A DNA stretch of 32,652 nt from Kiritimatiellia bacterium (GTDB lineage: Bacteria; Verrucomicrobiota; Kiritimatiellia; RFP12; UBA1067): the NCBI GenBank assembly GCA_017403825.1, contig JAFRDO010000020.1, positions 1 to 32,652 of the forward strand. Reading direction: 5' to 3'. Shown here piece after piece: positions 6,169 through 14,763 of the stretch (its first letter is position 1; every line of letters starts with the position of its first letter). The notes under the pieces are model-generated. The model searched no databases and was not told the DNA's origin. It saw only the letters and a list, made by a program, of their open reading frames with translations. A program made the position numbers and the translations under genes.

Positions 6169-8619
6169 ATGGAAGTTGATGCAATTGTCATAGGAGCCGG
6201 GGTGGTCGGGTGTTCGGTCGCCCGTTCTCTCTCGCGGTACAATCTCAACGTGGCGGTCCTTGAGGCTGGCAGTGATGTTGCCGAAGGGGCGTCGAAGGCG
6301 AACAGCGCGATCGTCCACGCTGGCTTTGATGCAAAGCCTGGGTCCAACAAGGCCAAGTTCAACGTTCTCGGCAACCGCATGTTCGAGGACGTCTGCCGCG
6401 AGCTGAAGGTGCCGTTCCGGCGCAACGGCTCGCTCGTGCTGGCGTTTGGCCCCGAGGAGGAGAAGTCGCTAGAGGACCTGAAGGCCCGCGCCGAGATCAA
6501 CGGCGTGCCTGTCGAGATCATAGGGCAGGACGAGTTGCGGCGGCGCGAACCGAACGTCTCGCCGGAGGCAACGGCTGCACTCTGGGCTCCTACCGGCGGC
6601 ATATGCTGCCCATACGAGCTTACCTTCCGCTCGGCGGAGAATGCGGCGGCGAATGGAGTGGCGTTCTTCTTCGACGCTAAGGTGACGTCGATACGTCCGG
6701 CGGATGCGTCCGGGGCGTGGCGGCTTGAGTGCGAGGACTCTCGCGTCTTCAAGGCCAAGGCCGTCGTCAATTGCGCCGGAATCCGCTCCGACGAGCTTAA
6801 CAACCAGGTGTCGGCCACTAAGTATGCGATTCAGGCGCGGCGCGGCGAATATCTGATGCTCGACCGCGACGAGGACGGTACCTTTTCCGCGACGATGTTC
6901 CAGGTGCCCTCGAAGATGGGCAAGGGCATACTTGTCTCGCCTACGGTGGACGGCACCGTCATCGTCGGCCCGACTGCCGAGGACATTCCCGACAAGGAAG
7001 ACAAGGCGACGACGTTCGAGGGCCTTGAGAAGGTCAAGGCCGGCGCACGGCGCACGTATCCCAACCTGCCGCTAGGCAAGGTGATCACCGAGTTCTCCGG
7101 CCTTCGGGCGCACGAGACCACGGTCGGCGACTTCATTCTAGGCGAGGCGCCTGATGCGCCGGGCTTCTTCAATGCTGTCGGAGTGGAGTCGCCGGGACTG
7201 ACCTCGGCGCCCGCCATCGGCCAGTGGCTGGCGGAGCGCGTCGCCGCGAAGCTCGGGGCGTCGCGCAAGAACCCGTCCATCGTGTCCTCGGACGTCAGCT
7301 GGTGGCCTAAGACCCGTGAGATGGCGCCGGCCGACCTGGCGGAGCTGGTGTCCCGCGACTCGTCGTTCGGGCGCGTAATATGCCGTTGCGAGAGCGTTAC
7401 GGAGGGCGAGATTCGCGCGGCCATCCGCTGCCGCGTCGGGGCGCGCACGCTAGACGGCATCAAGCGACGCACACGTTCCGGCATGGGGCGCTGCCAGGGC
7501 GGGTTCTGCACACCGCGCGTCATAGAGATTCTTGGCAACGAGCTGGGGCTGCCTCCGGAGGCGTTCCTCCTTTCGCGCAAGAGCGCGCCTAAGGCGCTCA
7601 GGCAGTTTAGGACGTCCGACGCCTCCGGCGATTTGGGCATCTTTGACGTGCTTGTGATCGGCGCCGGTCCTGCGGGGCTCGCGGCGGCATGCGCGGCGAA
7701 GGAGGCCGGTGCGAAGAAGGTTCTTGTGATCGAGCGCGACGACGCGCCCGGCGGCATACTTCAGCAGTGCATACACAACGGATTCGGCCTCCACCGCTTC
7801 AGCGAGGAGCTTACCGGTCCCGAATACGCGCAGCGCTTCATCGACCGCGCCGCCGAGCTGGGCGTGTCGGTCGTCTGCGGAACCATGGCGCTGTCCATCG
7901 AGGCGGGCGTCCCCGCGCACGTGACGGCGATGTCGCCGCGCGGCGGGCTTGCGGTCTACGCGGCCAAGTCGATCGTGCTTGCGATGGGTTGCCGGGAGCG
8001 TCCGCGCGGCGCCCTGATGACGCCGGGGACTCGTCCCGCCGGCGTCTACACCGCCGGAACGGTGCAGCGGCTCGTCAACATGGACGGCATAATGCCGGGT
8101 CGCCGCGTGGTGATACTCGGCTCCGGCGACATCGGCCTCATCATGGCGCGGCGTCTTACGTTCTCCGGCGCCAAGGTGCTTGCCTGCGTCGAGATCATGA
8201 AGAAGTCGTCCGGCCTCATGCGCAACGTCGTGCAGTGCCTGAACGACTACGACATACCGCTTCTCTTGTCGCACACGGTGACTGATGTTGAGGGCAGGGA
8301 GCACGTGACCGGCGTCAAGGTTTCCAAGGTCGACGACAACCTGAAGCCGATTCCCGGCACGGAGATTCACTTCGACTGCGACACGCTCGTCCTTTCCTGC
8401 GGACTCATCCCCGAGAACGAGCTGACGCGCAAGGCCGGCATCGAGATCGACCCGAAGACGCGCGGACCCAAGATCGACCCGAAGACGATGGCCACGAGCG
8501 TTCCCGGGATATTCGCCGGCGGCAACGTGGTGCGCGTTTACGACCTCGTGGACTGGGTCAGCCGCGACTCGGAGATCGCCGGGCGTTCGGCCGCCGAATT
8601 CGCGATGGGGAAGGCATAG
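6169..8619 (+). CDS. Fused GlpA-like FAD dehydrogenase / NAD(P)-FAD oxidoreductase
   Basis: 816 residues joining two flavoproteins. Residues 1-380 are a DAO-fold glycerol-3-phosphate dehydrogenase-like domain (GAGVVG at 9-14). Residues 400-460 are a BFD-like [2Fe-2S] domain with C405, C407, C442 and C447, as in GlpA. Residues 492-816 are a second FAD/NAD(P) oxidoreductase (VIGAGPAGLAAA, then VVILGSGDIGLIMARR as a second dinucleotide fold, then GIFAGGNV). In clostridial clusters, as I recall, these are usually two separate genes followed by a DUF1667 gene; here they are one polypeptide and the DUF1667 gene follows 27 bp later. The likely role is oxidation of glycerol 3-phosphate (or a related 2-hydroxy substrate) to dihydroxyacetone phosphate with electron transfer through FeS and flavins. 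ATG 6169 is chosen because it puts the Rossmann loop at the N-terminus. The substrate is not proven. Confidence 0.8.
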   Translation: MEVDAIVIGAGVVGCSVARSLSRYNLNVAVLEAGSDVAEGASKANSAIVHAGFDAKPGSNKAKFNVLGNRMFEDVCRELKVPFRRNGSLVLAFGPEEEKSLEDLKARAEINGVPVEIIGQDELRRREPNVSPEATAALWAPTGGICCPYELTFRSAENAAANGVAFFFDAKVTSIRPADASGAWRLECEDSRVFKAKAVVNCAGIRSDELNNQVSATKYAIQARRGEYLMLDRDEDGTFSATMFQVPSKMGKGILVSPTVDGTVIVGPTAEDIPDKEDKATTFEGLEKVKAGARRTYPNLPLGKVITEFSGLRAHETTVGDFILGEAPDAPGFFNAVGVESPGLTSAPAIGQWLAERVAAKLGASRKNPSIVSSDVSWWPKTREMAPADLAELVSRDSSFGRVICRCESVTEGEIRAAIRCRVGARTLDGIKRRTRSGMGRCQGGFCTPRVIEILGNELGLPPEAFLLSRKSAPKALRQFRTSDASGDLGIFDVLVIGAGPAGLAAACAAKEAGAKKVLVIERDDAPGGILQQCIHNGFGLHRFSEELTGPEYAQRFIDRAAELGVSVVCGTMALSIEAGVPAHVTAMSPRGGLAVYAAKSIVLAMGCRERPRGALMTPGTRPAGVYTAGTVQRLVNMDGIMPGRRVVILGSGDIGLIMARRLTFSGAKVLACVEIMKKSSGLMRNVVQCLNDYDIPLLLSHTVTDVEGREHVTGVKVSKVDDNLKPIPGTEIHFDCDTLVLSCGLIPENELTRKAGIEIDPKTRGPKIDPKTMATSVPGIFAGGNVVRVYDLVDWVSRDSEIAGRSAAEFAMGKA

Positions 8620-8646
8620 GAGATTCGGGAGGTCAAGGAGGTTCCG

Positions 8647-8988
8647 ATGAAGATGATTTGCATCAACTGCCCCAAGGGGTGCGAGATGGACGTCGAGAAG
8701 GTCGGCGACGACGTGCGCGTGACCGGCCATTCGTGTCCGCGGGGCGAAGCATACGCAAGGGCGGAGGTGACGAATCCTACGCGCATGGTGACAGGTCTCG
8801 TCCGCGTGGCCGGCATGCGCAAGCCCCTGCCGGTGAAGACCCGCACCGCGGTTCCGAAAGGCAGCATCGACGCGGTGCTGTTCGCGCTGCACCAGGCTAC
8901 GGTGCAGCTGCCGGTCAAGATAGGCGACGTCATAATACCCGACGCGGCGGGGACCGGAGTGGACGTCGTGGCCACGGCCAACATGTAG
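8647..8988 (+). CDS. DUF1667 iron-sulfur-like small protein
   Basis: 113 residues. The N-terminus has CINCPKGC (C5, C8, C12) and HSCPRG (C30), a four-cysteine arrangement suited to an Fe-S cluster or zinc. The C-terminal two thirds is a small beta-rich domain with TVQLPVKIGDVI. This is the DUF1667 family, found next to GlpA-like and FAD oxidoreductase genes, where it is presumed to be the electron-transfer subunit. A strong Shine-Dalgarno (AAGGAGG, 8635-8641) precedes the ATG. It most likely forms a complex with the fused flavoprotein encoded just upstream. Confidence 0.8.
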   Translation: MKMICINCPKGCEMDVEKVGDDVRVTGHSCPRGEAYARAEVTNPTRMVTGLVRVAGMRKPLPVKTRTAVPKGSIDAVLFALHQATVQLPVKIGDVIIPDAAGTGVDVVATANM

Positions 8989-9064
8989 GCCGGCGAGGCA
9001 GGCGAATCTTAAAGACAACCAAGACAACATAGGCGCATGTGCGCAAAGCAAGGAGGAACAGGCT

Positions 9065-10414
9065 ATGTCAATGATTGAAGAGGCTCTTAAGAGCGCGACT
9101 GACACCAAGGCGTGCGTAATTGGCCCTGGTGCGGCTGAGGCGGCGGCGGACATGTTCCGCGGGCTTTTCCAGGGGGCCGGCAAGGCCATCGTAATCGAGG
9201 ACCCGCGCACGAGGGCTGTGGCCGGCGACGCGGTGGCGGCGCGACTGAAGGCAGCCGGCGTCAGCGTCGAGGAGCATGTCGTCAATGCCGATGGTTCGGA
9301 CTTCCATGCGACCTACGACAAGGTGGATGAGGTGCGTAACGCCATCGCAGCGTCAGGCGGCGCGGTTCCCGTCGCAGTGGGATCGGGCACGCTCAACGAC
9401 CTGACCAAGCGCGCTTCTTCCGAACTGGGCGTCAGGTACATGGTGGTCGGCACTGCCGCGTCGATGGACGGCTACACGAGCTACGGAGCGTCCATCACCA
9501 AGGACGGCATCAAGCAGACTATGGCGTGTCCGGCGCCGCTTGGCTGCATCGTGGACAGCAAGGTCGCGGCGGCCGCGCCGAAGGAGATGGTCGCGAGCGG
9601 CTACGCCGACCTCATTGCGAAGATTCCCGCCGGCGCGGACTGGATCCTTGCCGACGCCATAGGCTCCGAGGCGATCCATGCCGACGCCTGGCGCTTCGTG
9701 CAGGGTCCGCTGCGCGACTCCCTCAGGAATCCCGCGCTTTGCGCGGCCGGTGACATTGCCGAGACCGAGAAGCTTTGCGAGGGGCTTGTCATGAGCGGCT
9801 TTGCGATGCAGGCGATGGGCTCGTCTCGTCCGGCCAGCGGAACGGAGCATCAAGTCTCGCACTACTGGGACATGGAAGACCTCTGCTTCGGCGGCAAGCC
9901 TGTGTCTCATGGCTTCAAGGTCGGCATCGGCACTCTTGCGTCCACCGCGATAATCGAGTTCCTGCTGGAGCGCGACCTGTCCGCCATCGACATCGAGAAG
10001 ACCGTCGCCGCCTGGTGGCCCGATTTCGATGCGCTGTCCGCTACGTTCCCTGCAGTCTTCGGCGACAGGCCCGCGCACATCGCGCGCGCCACTTCCGAGA
10101 TGAAGGGCAAGTTCCCGTCGCGCGAGGCGCTTGCGAAGGAACTGTCCGCGGTCAAGAGCTCCTGGCCTGAGCTCTCGGCGAAGATGCGCGCCCAGATCAT
10201 GCCGTTCGCCGAAGTCCATGCCGCGCTGAAGGAGGTCGGTGCGCCTTGCGAGCCGGAGCAGATAGGCGTCAGCCGGGCCAAGTTCCGCGAGACGCTCTCA
10301 GGCGTTCCGTACATGAGGAACCGCTACTTCTCCCTCGACCTCGTTTCGCGTCTCGGCCTTCTGCCGGAGCTTCTCGACCGGCTCTTCGGCAAGGACGGAG
10401 TCTGGGAGGTCTGA
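9065..10414 (+). CDS. sn-Glycerol-1-phosphate dehydrogenase family (AraM/EgsA-like)
   Basis: 449 residues of the iron-containing/dehydroquinate-synthase-like dehydrogenase fold. GSGTLNDLTK is the NAD(P)-binding loop, GTAASMDGYTSYGASI follows, and SGTEHQVSHYWD and SHGFKVGIG supply metal-binding histidines. This pattern is typical of the AraM/EgsA group, which interconverts dihydroxyacetone phosphate and sn-glycerol 1-phosphate. In Bacillus the product feeds an unusual glyceryl ether; in this operon the neighbours (G3P-type dehydrogenase, phosphatase) suggest handling of both glycerol-phosphate stereoisomers, which is inference. It has a strong Shine-Dalgarno (AAGGAGGA) about 8 bp before the ATG and sits 76 bp after the DUF1667 gene, the largest gap in the operon. 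Confidence 0.82.
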   Translation: MSMIEEALKSATDTKACVIGPGAAEAAADMFRGLFQGAGKAIVIEDPRTRAVAGDAVAARLKAAGVSVEEHVVNADGSDFHATYDKVDEVRNAIAASGGAVPVAVGSGTLNDLTKRASSELGVRYMVVGTAASMDGYTSYGASITKDGIKQTMACPAPLGCIVDSKVAAAAPKEMVASGYADLIAKIPAGADWILADAIGSEAIHADAWRFVQGPLRDSLRNPALCAAGDIAETEKLCEGLVMSGFAMQAMGSSRPASGTEHQVSHYWDMEDLCFGGKPVSHGFKVGIGTLASTAIIEFLLERDLSAIDIEKTVAAWWPDFDALSATFPAVFGDRPAHIARATSEMKGKFPSREALAKELSAVKSSWPELSAKMRAQIMPFAEVHAALKEVGAPCEPEQIGVSRAKFRETLSGVPYMRNRYFSLDLVSRLGLLPELLDRLFGKDGVWEV

Positions 10415-10426
10415 GGAGGCGTCCCC

Positions 10427-11278
10427 ATGTTCGACATCGCGAAGAAGAAGGCTTTCGTATGCGACCTCGACGGCACGCTGTTCATGGGGCCGAACCCCAT
10501 CAAGCCGGCGGTCGACTTCGTGATCGAAAGCACCAATAGCGGCAGGTTCAAGTTCTTCTACCTCACCAACAACACCTCCAAGTGCCCCGAGGAGTACATG
10601 AAGAAGATCGCGGGCGCGGCGATTCCCGTGACGCCGGCCCAGATCCTGACGCCGCTCATTACGCTTGAATCGTACATTCGCGAGAAGGGGTACAGGTCCG
10701 TCTACCTGATTGCGAGCGAGAAGGTCAAGGCGCACATGGCGGAGCGCCTGGCTGACACGGAAGTTTCGCTCGACTACGATCCAGAGGCCAACGAGCTCAT
10801 CGCCCTGACGTACGACAGGGAGCTTACCTACGACAAGCTCGCCAAGGCGACGAGCCTGTGGAACATGCGCAACGTGCCGCCGAACGCGATGTGTCCCATC
10901 AGGACCGCGAACCAGGAGCCGGTGGACTTCGTGGCGACGCACCCCGACATGTGCTGTCCGTCGGAGCGGGGCCCGATTCCAGACATCGGCGGCATGATGA
11001 AGTTCCTGGAGCTCACGAACGGAATGAAGCCGAGCCACGTGTTCGGCAAGCCCAGCCCGACGCTGCTTGCGCCTGTGCTGGATGAGTTCCGTCCCGAGGA
11101 AATCGCCGTGGTCGGCGACAGGCTCTACACCGACAAGGCTATAGCCGACAACGCCGGCGTGGACTTCGTGTGCGTCCTTTCCGGCGAGACCACGCCCGAG
11201 GACCTTGCGAAGTACAAAGGCACGCCGCCTGCCATCGTCGTCGACACGTTCGACCTGGTCGCCGCGTCCGGACGATAG
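10427..11278 (+). CDS. HAD-IIA (NagD-like) phosphatase
   Basis: 283 residues. HAD motifs are in order: DLDGTLFMG (motif I with catalytic Asp pair), TNNTS (motif II), GKPSP (motif III Lys) and GDRLYTDKA (motif IV), with a C2-type cap between motifs II and III. This is the NagD/phosphoglycolate/glycerol-phosphate phosphatase group. GAGGAGG lies 7 bp before the ATG and 12 bp separate it from the glycerol-1-phosphate dehydrogenase gene. That position suggests it removes phosphate from glycerol 1- or 3-phosphate or a related triose phosphate. The exact substrate cannot be read from the sequence. Confidence 0.85.
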   Translation: MFDIAKKKAFVCDLDGTLFMGPNPIKPAVDFVIESTNSGRFKFFYLTNNTSKCPEEYMKKIAGAAIPVTPAQILTPLITLESYIREKGYRSVYLIASEKVKAHMAERLADTEVSLDYDPEANELIALTYDRELTYDKLAKATSLWNMRNVPPNAMCPIRTANQEPVDFVATHPDMCCPSERGPIPDIGGMMKFLELTNGMKPSHVFGKPSPTLLAPVLDEFRPEEIAVVGDRLYTDKAIADNAGVDFVCVLSGETTPEDLAKYKGTPPAIVVDTFDLVAASGR

Positions 11279-11306
11279 GCGAAGAGCGTCCGAGCGCGCC
11301 TATTTA

Positions 11307-11315
11307 TGCTATAAT
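11307..11315 (+). promoter_or_regulatory. Extended -10 promoter for PIG-L/coaD/metXW/nusB/ribDE operon
   Basis: TGCTATAAT in the 75-bp gap after the HAD gene, 38 bp before the ATG at 11354. No good -35. Confidence 0.65.
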
Positions 11316-11353
11316 ACCCATAAATCGAATTCAACAACCGGAGGTAGTCCAAA

Positions 11354-12058
11354 ATGAACGTTCTGGCAATAGGCTGTCATCCTGATGACGTGGAGATCTG
11401 CTGCGCGGGCACGCTTGCAAAGTGCGTCAAGCGCGGCGACAAGGTCATCGTCGCCCATCTTTGCACGGGGTCGCTCGGCCACGTGATTATTCCGCCCGAG
11501 GAGCTCGTGCCCATGCGCGCGGCTGAGGCGCGCGAGGCAGGCAAGCTCGCCGGCATAGAGGTGCTGGACGGCGTCTTCGGAGACCTTGACATCTATTCCG
11601 ACAACGCGGAGAGCCGCAACAAGGTGGTGGAGATAATCCAGTACGCCCAGCCTGACTTCATAATCACCCAGAACCCCGACGACTACATGCCCGACCATGT
11701 CGCGACCTCGAAGCTCGTCTTCGACGCGGCGTTCACGGCTACGCTCCCCAACTGGCCGTCGAAGACGAGGAAGGCCGCGAAGCTCGTGCCGATCTATTAC
11801 ATGGACACCCTCGCCGGCGTCAACTTCGTGCCCGACGAATTCGTCGACATTTCTGAGGAGATCGACCTCAAGATCCAGATGCTCGAGTGCCACCACTCCC
11901 AGCTTGACTGGATGCGCGAGCACGACCACATCGACTTCGCCGACATGGTGCGCACGTGCAGCCGTTACCGCGGCTACCAGTGCGGCGCCGACTACGCCGA
12001 GGGCTTCAAGATGTGCAAGGCGTACCTCAAGGGGACCACGAGGCGTCTGCTGCCGTGA
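11354..12058 (+). CDS. PIG-L (LmbE-like) zinc deacetylase, BshB1-like
   Basis: 234 residues. VLAIGCHPDDVEICCAGTLA has the zinc-binding HPDD motif, and NPDDYMPDHVATSKLV carries the second metal histidine. The N-terminal pattern resembles BshB1, which deacetylates GlcNAc-malate in bacillithiol synthesis, but no bshA or bshC is present, so another N-acetylated sugar or thiol conjugate is equally possible. A good GGAGG (11341-11345) lies 8 bp before the ATG. Its stop overlaps the GTG start of coaD by 4 bp, making it the first gene of a tightly packed operon. Confidence 0.8.
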   Translation: MNVLAIGCHPDDVEICCAGTLAKCVKRGDKVIVAHLCTGSLGHVIIPPEELVPMRAAEAREAGKLAGIEVLDGVFGDLDIYSDNAESRNKVVEIIQYAQPDFIITQNPDDYMPDHVATSKLVFDAAFTATLPNWPSKTRKAAKLVPIYYMDTLAGVNFVPDEFVDISEEIDLKIQMLECHHSQLDWMREHDHIDFADMVRTCSRYRGYQCGADYAEGFKMCKAYLKGTTRRLLP

Positions 12059-12540
12059 CGAAAGCCGTCTATCCCGGAACCTTCGACCCGATGACGCTGG
12101 GTCACTTCGACCTCATCCGCCGGGCTGCGAAGCTCTACGACAGGCTCATCGTCGCGGTCGCGGCGACGAGCAAGAAGCAGGGCGCGCTCTTCAACGCCGA
12201 GGAGCGTCTTGCGATGATCCGGGAGGACGTGCGCAAGGCGCGTCTCTCGAACGTCGAGGTGAAGATGCTGGATGGGCTTCTCGTAGACTTCTGCCGCCGC
12301 GAGGGCGCGCGCGTCGTCATACGGGGCGTCCGGGTCTACTCCGACTTCGAGTACGAGTTCCAGATGGCGCTCACGAACCGCCGCATGGCGCCAGAGATCG
12401 AGACGCTGTTCATGATGCCGAGCGAAAACCTCGCCTACGTGACGGCGTCGACGGTGCGCGAGATCGCCTCTTACGGCGGCGACACCGCTCCGTTCGTGAC
12501 GGCTGCCGTCCAGAAGCGGCTCAGGAAGTCCGTCAAGTGA
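12055..12540 (+). CDS. coaD: Phosphopantetheine adenylyltransferase
   Basis: 161 residues, the normal length. YPGTFDPMTLGH is the nucleotidyltransferase T/HxGH site (H17 from the chosen start); RGVRVYSDFEYEFQMALTNR and ASTVREIASYGGD are CoaD signatures. It adds AMP to 4'-phosphopantetheine in CoA synthesis. The start is a GTG at 12055 in a GTGA overlap with the upstream stop; the open frame extends further 5' but only as out-of-frame read through the deacetylase gene. The usual SS(S/T) before the final helix is AST here, a mild change. Confidence 0.92.
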   Translation: MTKAVYPGTFDPMTLGHFDLIRRAAKLYDRLIVAVAATSKKQGALFNAEERLAMIREDVRKARLSNVEVKMLDGLLVDFCRREGARVVIRGVRVYSDFEYEFQMALTNRRMAPEIETLFMMPSENLAYVTASTVREIASYGGDTAPFVTAAVQKRLRKSVK

Positions 12541-12546
12541 GGCAAG

Positions 12547-14316
12547 ATGGAAGAGGGCGTCGGAGTCGTAGAGCCGAGGAAGTTGCGCCTTGACCTGCCT
12601 GAAGGCGGGTTGAAGCTTGCCTACGGCGGCGTTCTGAAGGAGGTCGAGGTCGCCTACGAGATGTGCGGCGCGCCGATCGGCGACTCCAACGTAATCTACA
12701 TCTGCCACGCGCTTACTGGCGATTCGCACGTCGCAGGCATCCGGCCCGGCGAGACTAAGCCCAGCGGCTGGTGGGAGGGAATGGTTGGGCCGGGCCGGGC
12801 CATCGACACGAACCGCTTCTGCGTAGTCTGCGCGAACGTCCTGGGCGGCTGCAGCGGAACCACCGGCCCTATGTCCATAAACCCCGACACCGGCAAGCCT
12901 TACGGCTCAGCGTTCCCGCAGTACACCTTCGACGACGCGGTGGACGTGTTCCGGCTCTTTCTCCGGCAGCTCGGCGTGAAGAAGCTTGCGGCCCTCATCG
13001 GAGGCAGCTACGGCGGGGTGCAGGTCGTGAACTGGATGACGCGCTATCCCGACGACATGGACAAGGTGTGCCTCATCGCCACGAGCGCCAACCTCAACAC
13101 GCAGGCGATAGCTTTGAGCGTGATGAGCCGCACCTCGATCACAGACGACCCGAACTGGAAGGGCGGCGACTACTACCTTGAGGGCGACGGCAAGGGACCG
13201 AAGGCCGGCCTCGCCTCCGCCAGGCAGCTCGCGCACGTCACCTATCTTTCGCGCGAACTGCTGCAGGAGAAGTTCGCGCGCAACCTGCAGTCTAACTTCG
13301 TTGAGGCTCCGCCGGAGGAGCGGGCCGAGCGCGACCGCCTGTTCAAGACCTACTTCCAGATCGAGAGCTACCTCGACTACCAGGCGATGAAGTTCCTGCG
13401 CCGCTTCGACGCCAACAGCTACCTTCACATCACCCGCTCGATGGACCTCGCCGACCCGTGCGACCGCTACGGTTCGCTCGACGCGGCGTTTGCGCGTGTC
13501 AAGGCCAAGACGCTGGTCGTCTCTTATGCTGGCGACATCCTCTTCCCGGTGTGGCAGTCAAAGGAGATCGCCGCGTCGCTGAAGAAGGCCGGCAAGTCCG
13601 TCACCTACTGCCATCTTGAAAGCGGACGCGGCCACGATTCGTTCCTTACCGACATCGAGGACCTCTCCAAGCTCGTGGGCGGCTTTCTCGGAAGCCGCGA
13701 GCCGAAGGTGATGAAGTGGCAGGAGCGTCTTCACCGTAACATCGTCGGACAGGTGCGCGAAGGTTCGCGCGTCATCGACATCGGGTGCGGCGACGGCACG
13801 CTCCTCAACGTGCTGCGTGCCAGGAAGGGCGTCTTGGGCGACGGCGTGGAGATTGACGTCGAGCAGTTCGAGGAAGCCCTGGCCGACGGGCACGACATGC
13901 TCTGGGAGGACGCCGACGAGGGCCTTACCGTAATTCCCGACGGCTACTATGACACCGCAATCGTCTCCGACACGCTGCAGGAGGTGAAGAACCCTCGCGG
14001 ATTGCTGCACGAGGCCCTGCGGATAGCCGACGAGGCGATAGTCACCTTCCCGAACTTCGCGGCCTACCGCATTCGCCTCACGCTGGCGCTTACGGGCCGG
14101 CTGCCGGTGTCGAAGCAGCTGCCGTTCCAGTGGTACGACACTCCCAACATTCACTGCATCACGCTCAAGGACTTCCGCTCGCTCTGCGACAAGGAGGGGA
14201 TCAAGATCCTTGAGGTCCGCGCGGAATCGCGTCATCTCATAGGGCGCTTGCTGCTTGCGCTCGGCTTCAAGAACCTCGGGGCCTCGCGCATCATTGCCCG
14301 GATCGCAAGAAAATGA
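12547..14316 (+). CDS. metX: Homoserine O-acyltransferase (MetX) fused to MetW methyltransferase-like protein
   Basis: 589 residues covering two normally separate proteins. Residues 1-385 are MetX, an alpha/beta hydrolase that acylates homoserine in methionine synthesis: the nucleophile is S154 in GGSYGG, with D330 (YAGDILFP) and H363 (GRGHDSF) completing the triad. Residues 389-589 are MetW: MKWQERLHRNIVGQV, the SAM-binding loop VIDIGCGDG (409-417), SDTLQEV, TFPNFAAYRIRLTLALTGRLP and TPNIHCIT. metX and metW are adjacent in many proteobacteria, and MetW has been linked to MetX activity; here the join is direct, a few residues after the MetX end, with no linker. Acetyl versus succinyl donor cannot be settled by eye. 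It starts 6 bp after coaD and overlaps nusB by 4 bp. Confidence 0.92.
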   Translation: MEEGVGVVEPRKLRLDLPEGGLKLAYGGVLKEVEVAYEMCGAPIGDSNVIYICHALTGDSHVAGIRPGETKPSGWWEGMVGPGRAIDTNRFCVVCANVLGGCSGTTGPMSINPDTGKPYGSAFPQYTFDDAVDVFRLFLRQLGVKKLAALIGGSYGGVQVVNWMTRYPDDMDKVCLIATSANLNTQAIALSVMSRTSITDDPNWKGGDYYLEGDGKGPKAGLASARQLAHVTYLSRELLQEKFARNLQSNFVEAPPEERAERDRLFKTYFQIESYLDYQAMKFLRRFDANSYLHITRSMDLADPCDRYGSLDAAFARVKAKTLVVSYAGDILFPVWQSKEIAASLKKAGKSVTYCHLESGRGHDSFLTDIEDLSKLVGGFLGSREPKVMKWQERLHRNIVGQVREGSRVIDIGCGDGTLLNVLRARKGVLGDGVEIDVEQFEEALADGHDMLWEDADEGLTVIPDGYYDTAIVSDTLQEVKNPRGLLHEALRIADEAIVTFPNFAAYRIRLTLALTGRLPVSKQLPFQWYDTPNIHCITLKDFRSLCDKEGIKILEVRAESRHLIGRLLLALGFKNLGASRIIARIARK

Positions 14317-14753
14317 AGGCAAAGCGCAGGTTGGCCAGGGAATGGGCTGTTCAGATGCTCGTCGCGGCGGATCTCAACCCGCCGGACGACGTGCCGTCGT
14401 TCATGGCCGGATTCTGGCAGCAGATAGTCGATCTGGACGACGCTGACGGCGGGCCGTCCGTGCCGCCGCCGGGGCTAAGGGAATTTGCCGAGACGCGCGT
14501 CGCGGGCGTTCTGGGTGCGCTCAAGGAAATCGACGACATCCTTACCGGGCTTCTGGACCGCTGGGACCTCTATCGTCTCGGCACTGTCGAACGCGTCGTG
14601 CTGCGTCTTGGAATCTGGGAGATGAAGTACACCGACGTGCCGAAGCCCGTCGTCATAAACGAGGCAATCGACCTCGCCAACTGGTTCTCCTCGCCGCGCT
14701 CGCGCACGCTCATCAACGGCGTCCTCGACAGGTATGCGAAGGGGAATCCGTAG
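14313..14753 (+). CDS. nusB: Transcription antitermination protein NusB
   Basis: 146 residues, a normal length. The helical C-terminal half carries the NusB core RLGTVERVVLRLGIWEMKY, followed by VVINEAIDLANWFSS and a final RTLINGVLDR(Y) helix, all family signatures. With NusE (S10) it binds boxA RNA during rRNA transcription antitermination. The ATG overlaps the metXW stop (ATGA). nusB next to riboflavin genes is a very common bacterial arrangement, which supports the ribD and ribE calls downstream. Confidence 0.9.
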   Translation: MKAKRRLAREWAVQMLVAADLNPPDDVPSFMAGFWQQIVDLDDADGGPSVPPPGLREFAETRVAGVLGALKEIDDILTGLLDRWDLYRLGTVERVVLRLGIWEMKYTDVPKPVVINEAIDLANWFSSPRSRTLINGVLDRYAKGNP

Positions 14754-14763
14754 GAGGAGTCCC

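Noticed and set aside
14680..14763. FMN riboswitch before ribD
   Set aside because: Only 10 bp separate nusB from ribD and no RFN-like conserved boxes are visible.
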